Shown here piece after piece: positions 61,955 through 64,000 of a stretch of DNA of 64,000 nt (the stretch's first letter is position 1; every line of letters starts with the position of its first letter). The stretch covers positions 1,390,812,688 through 1,390,876,687 of the forward strand of contig OY728131.1 in the NCBI GenBank assembly GCA_963277665.1. Reading direction: 5' to 3'. The position numbers and the translations under genes are program-made. The DNA is from Viscum album (lineage: Eukaryota; Streptophyta; Magnoliopsida; Santalales; Viscaceae). The notes below the pieces were generated by a model. That model did no database searches. It was not told the DNA's origin and saw only the letters and a program-made list of their open reading frames with translations.

Positions 61955-64000
61955 ATGGTGAATCTGAATTTTGTGAACAATAATGGAAATATGGTATTCG
62001 ATGGGAAGAAATATCAAATCTGTAAGGATATAATTCTTCCATATCACATGTTTATTAGTTATGAAGTTCTTGAAGCTGCAACAGTTGGGTTTCCCCCCAT
62101 TGAAGACAATGTTCCACTCAGACCTGTTGACTAGAAGTATATTAAGAATGATGGAAGAGGCAAGAATGCTCTATTGTCTTCACTTTGTGAAAGTGAATTC
62201 TTGAGATTAAAATTTGTGGCCACAGCCAAATGTATATTGGATAAACTGAAAACATATACGAAGGGAATACAAAAGTCAAGAAGGAAAAACAACAAATCTA
62301 GAGATTGAGGTATGAAGACCTGAAGATGGGGGAGCATGAATATATTGGGGATTTCTTCACCAGGGTAAAGGATATTGTTAGTATTATCAGATGTCTTGGA
62401 GAAGAGCTGAAAGACTCTACTGTTGTGGAAACGATCAGGAGGATTCATCCTGATAAATTTGATGCGGAGGTATCCTCATTAAAAGATAGAGATTTAGAGA
62501 CTCTATCTATTGATGAGTTGTATATAAATATCATTACTTATGAGATGAGAAGGGAAAAGGTTATGAAGACCAATAAAAAGGTTGACATAGAATTATCTTT
62601 CAAATCTATGAAGAAGGAAAAGTCTAAGAAGAATTTGATTTAAGAATATGGTGGTGACTTTGACTCGGAAAACGAGGTATGTAAAAATATTAAAGATATT
62701 TTATCCTTCTTTTCAAATAATGTTTAAATAGGAACATGTAAATACTAGGGAAAACATACCATGAAGTTTTCTGAATGTGGAGGCATTGGCCACTTTGTTG
62801 ATAAATTCCCTCGAAGGGAGAATTAAGAATATAGTGATGAAGAAGAATGAAATCCAAGAAAGTTATAGAAGAAGCAAGGTGGTAAAGGAAAGTCAGGTAA
62901 GGAAAAGAAGTTCTTAAAATCCAAGAGAAAATGTTTTCTATCTATAAATGAAGAAGATGAAGAAAGTGATGTTGAATCTAAAAAAACAGTTGACCATGGT
63001 GTGGAAAATACTTTCATCGGAACAGTGGATGATAAAGATTTCAGAACCAGCAGCTCGGAAGAAGAAGAAACTCAGCGTGAGATGCGTCTGAAATAATAAT
63101 TGAAGGAATGTTTATGGAAGATCAGAAGGCTGGATAAGCTTAACAAAAAGTTGGAAGATAAGCATTTCTCGGCATCCAGTCAAGCCAATGATAAAGAAGA
63201 ACTTGAGAAAGTGATTTAATATTTGAAGAAATCTGTTGAAGATGAGTAAAATCCAAATGAGCACATGAGAGTTAAGCTGAAGGAAAAAGAGGAAGAATCA
63301 TAACTCTTTCAAAATAAGCTCTCAGAATTTGAATCAAGAAACATTTGTATTCAAAACTCAACTACTGATGTTGGTGAAAGCTCTCAACAAGCACATTCTG
63401 AGAATATTCAACAGAAGAATAAAGTGATTGATCTGAAGAAGAATGCTAAGAAAGTTACTTATGTTGACAAGACCGGCATTGCTGGGATCACTAAAGTCTC
63501 AAGGAAAACTATGTCTAACACTGGTGAAAAACCATCAAAATCATAGAAGGTATAAATCCAGCAGAGAAATCTTGCTAACAAAAGAATGGTTAGTGGGGCT
63601 GAAGAATGAGAAACAAAGAAGTATCAGTACAAAAGCTTTAGAGGAAGGTACTCATTCTATGTGTACTATTGGTATTGTGGTGGATTCGGGCATACACCAA
63701 ATATGTGTTGGTTTAATCAACATTATTACCAACACCCCACAAGTTATTAGAGGTAGATATTGGGGGGGAGTCAATATCCTCAAAGGAAGAAGAGTGATAA
63801 TGTTTTCTTGAAGAAATTTGAGATGAATGAAGTCAAGATAGAAAATAGGTTCTAGCCTCTGGACACTATTTGTGAAAGGTGTGAACAACCTGGACACCTT
63901 GCAAAGGGATGTCTTTTACTGTTATCAGCTCAACAAAATGTTCTTAATTCTCAGAAGCCGAAGGTGATGAAAGAAGTGAAAGAAAAAAAGCTCTTGTTGT
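61955..64000 (+). pseudogene. gag: Copia gag (UBN2 type, decayed; continues beyond window)
   Basis: The ATG at 61,955 starts MVNLNF. VFDGKKYQICKDIILPYHM follows, the N-terminal pattern of plant copia gag (usually with Trp where Cys stands). The UBN2 core is open at 62,305-62,643 (YIGDFFTRVKDIVSIIRCLG, then IDELYINIITYE). Knuckle 1 at 62,767-62,808 reads SECGGIGHFVDK with its first and last Cys changed to Phe. A Lys/Glu-rich coiled-coil-like stretch spans 63,080-63,460. Knuckle 2 (CGGFGHTPNMC, 63,676-63,708) lacks its first Cys. Knuckle 3 (CERCEQPGHLAKGC, 63,871-63,912) is a perfect CX2CX4HX4C. Stops and frameshifts show it is not intact. The long LTR and long multi-knuckle gag suggest a Sirevirus-like lineage, but pol is outside the window. 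Confidence 0.7.

Noticed and set aside
62131..62448. 105-aa minus-strand frame
   Set aside because: Antisense shadow of the copia gag UBN2 region.
63652..63897. 81-aa minus-strand frame
   Set aside because: Antisense shadow of the copia gag zinc-knuckle region.

Overview
The window looks like non-genic, repeat-saturated DNA from a large plant nuclear genome. It is AT-rich and has no intact host gene, no rRNA or tRNA gene, and no open frame that reads as a complete cellular protein. Almost everything recognisable is transposable-element debris or a tandem satellite. The retroelements are Ty3/gypsy chromoviruses of the Tekay/Del type, with LTRs of about 1.6-2.9 kb, initiator-Met-tRNA-type primer sites and an integrase C-terminus resembling a chromodomain. 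There is also one Ty1/copia element with a very long LTR, and one LINE fragment with a plant-type zf-RVT/RNase H tail. Large-genome monocots such as lilies carry Del-type elements like these, but the species cannot be fixed from this sequence. Similarities were judged by eye.

Layout. 1-4,440: dispersed repeat F in inverted orientation, a short 50-bp tandem array, and unassigned AT-rich DNA. 4,440-10,181: satellite with a ~340-bp period, itself a dimer of two ~170-bp half-units, interrupted at ~6,656-7,795. 10,182-30,409: a nested complex inserted into the satellite and flanked by the 5-bp duplication GTTGG. It holds three LTR copies of one gypsy family (A, B, C), a pol-deleted internal region, a second minus-strand gypsy family (E1, E2), a LINE fragment, another F repeat, and an LTR-only insertion with a perfect TTATA duplication. 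30,410-30,667: a sliver of satellite. 30,668-39,833: a near-complete but decayed plus-strand gypsy element (G1) with two ~2.06-kb LTRs and a ~440-bp tandem duplication inside its reverse transcriptase. 39,834-41,790: the satellite resumes, continuing the monomer that G1 split. 41,791-50,990: AT-rich DNA with no supportable feature.

50,991-59,707: a minus-strand gypsy element (G3) with a recognisable gag, protease, RT, RNase H, integrase and chromodomain, all pseudogenised. Its 5' LTR is cut at 59,707 by a plus-strand copia element. 59,708-64,000: that copia element, with its 5' LTR (27-bp and ~100-bp internal repeats, a TATA box and a C-rich hairpin), primer site and a gag with UBN2 and CCHC domains. 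It runs off the window end.

The nesting gives a relative history. The satellite is oldest. The A-C gypsy complex and G1 then inserted into it only ~260 bp apart. Family E sits inside LTR C, and the LTR-only insertion and F repeat sit inside E. In a separate stack, G3 came first and the copia second. Every coding region seen carries stops, frameshifts or lost catalytic residues, so nothing here appears autonomously active. I found no convincing new protein system. The most notable structures are the dimeric nucleosome-length satellite, the multi-LTR chimeric complex, and the internal RT duplication.
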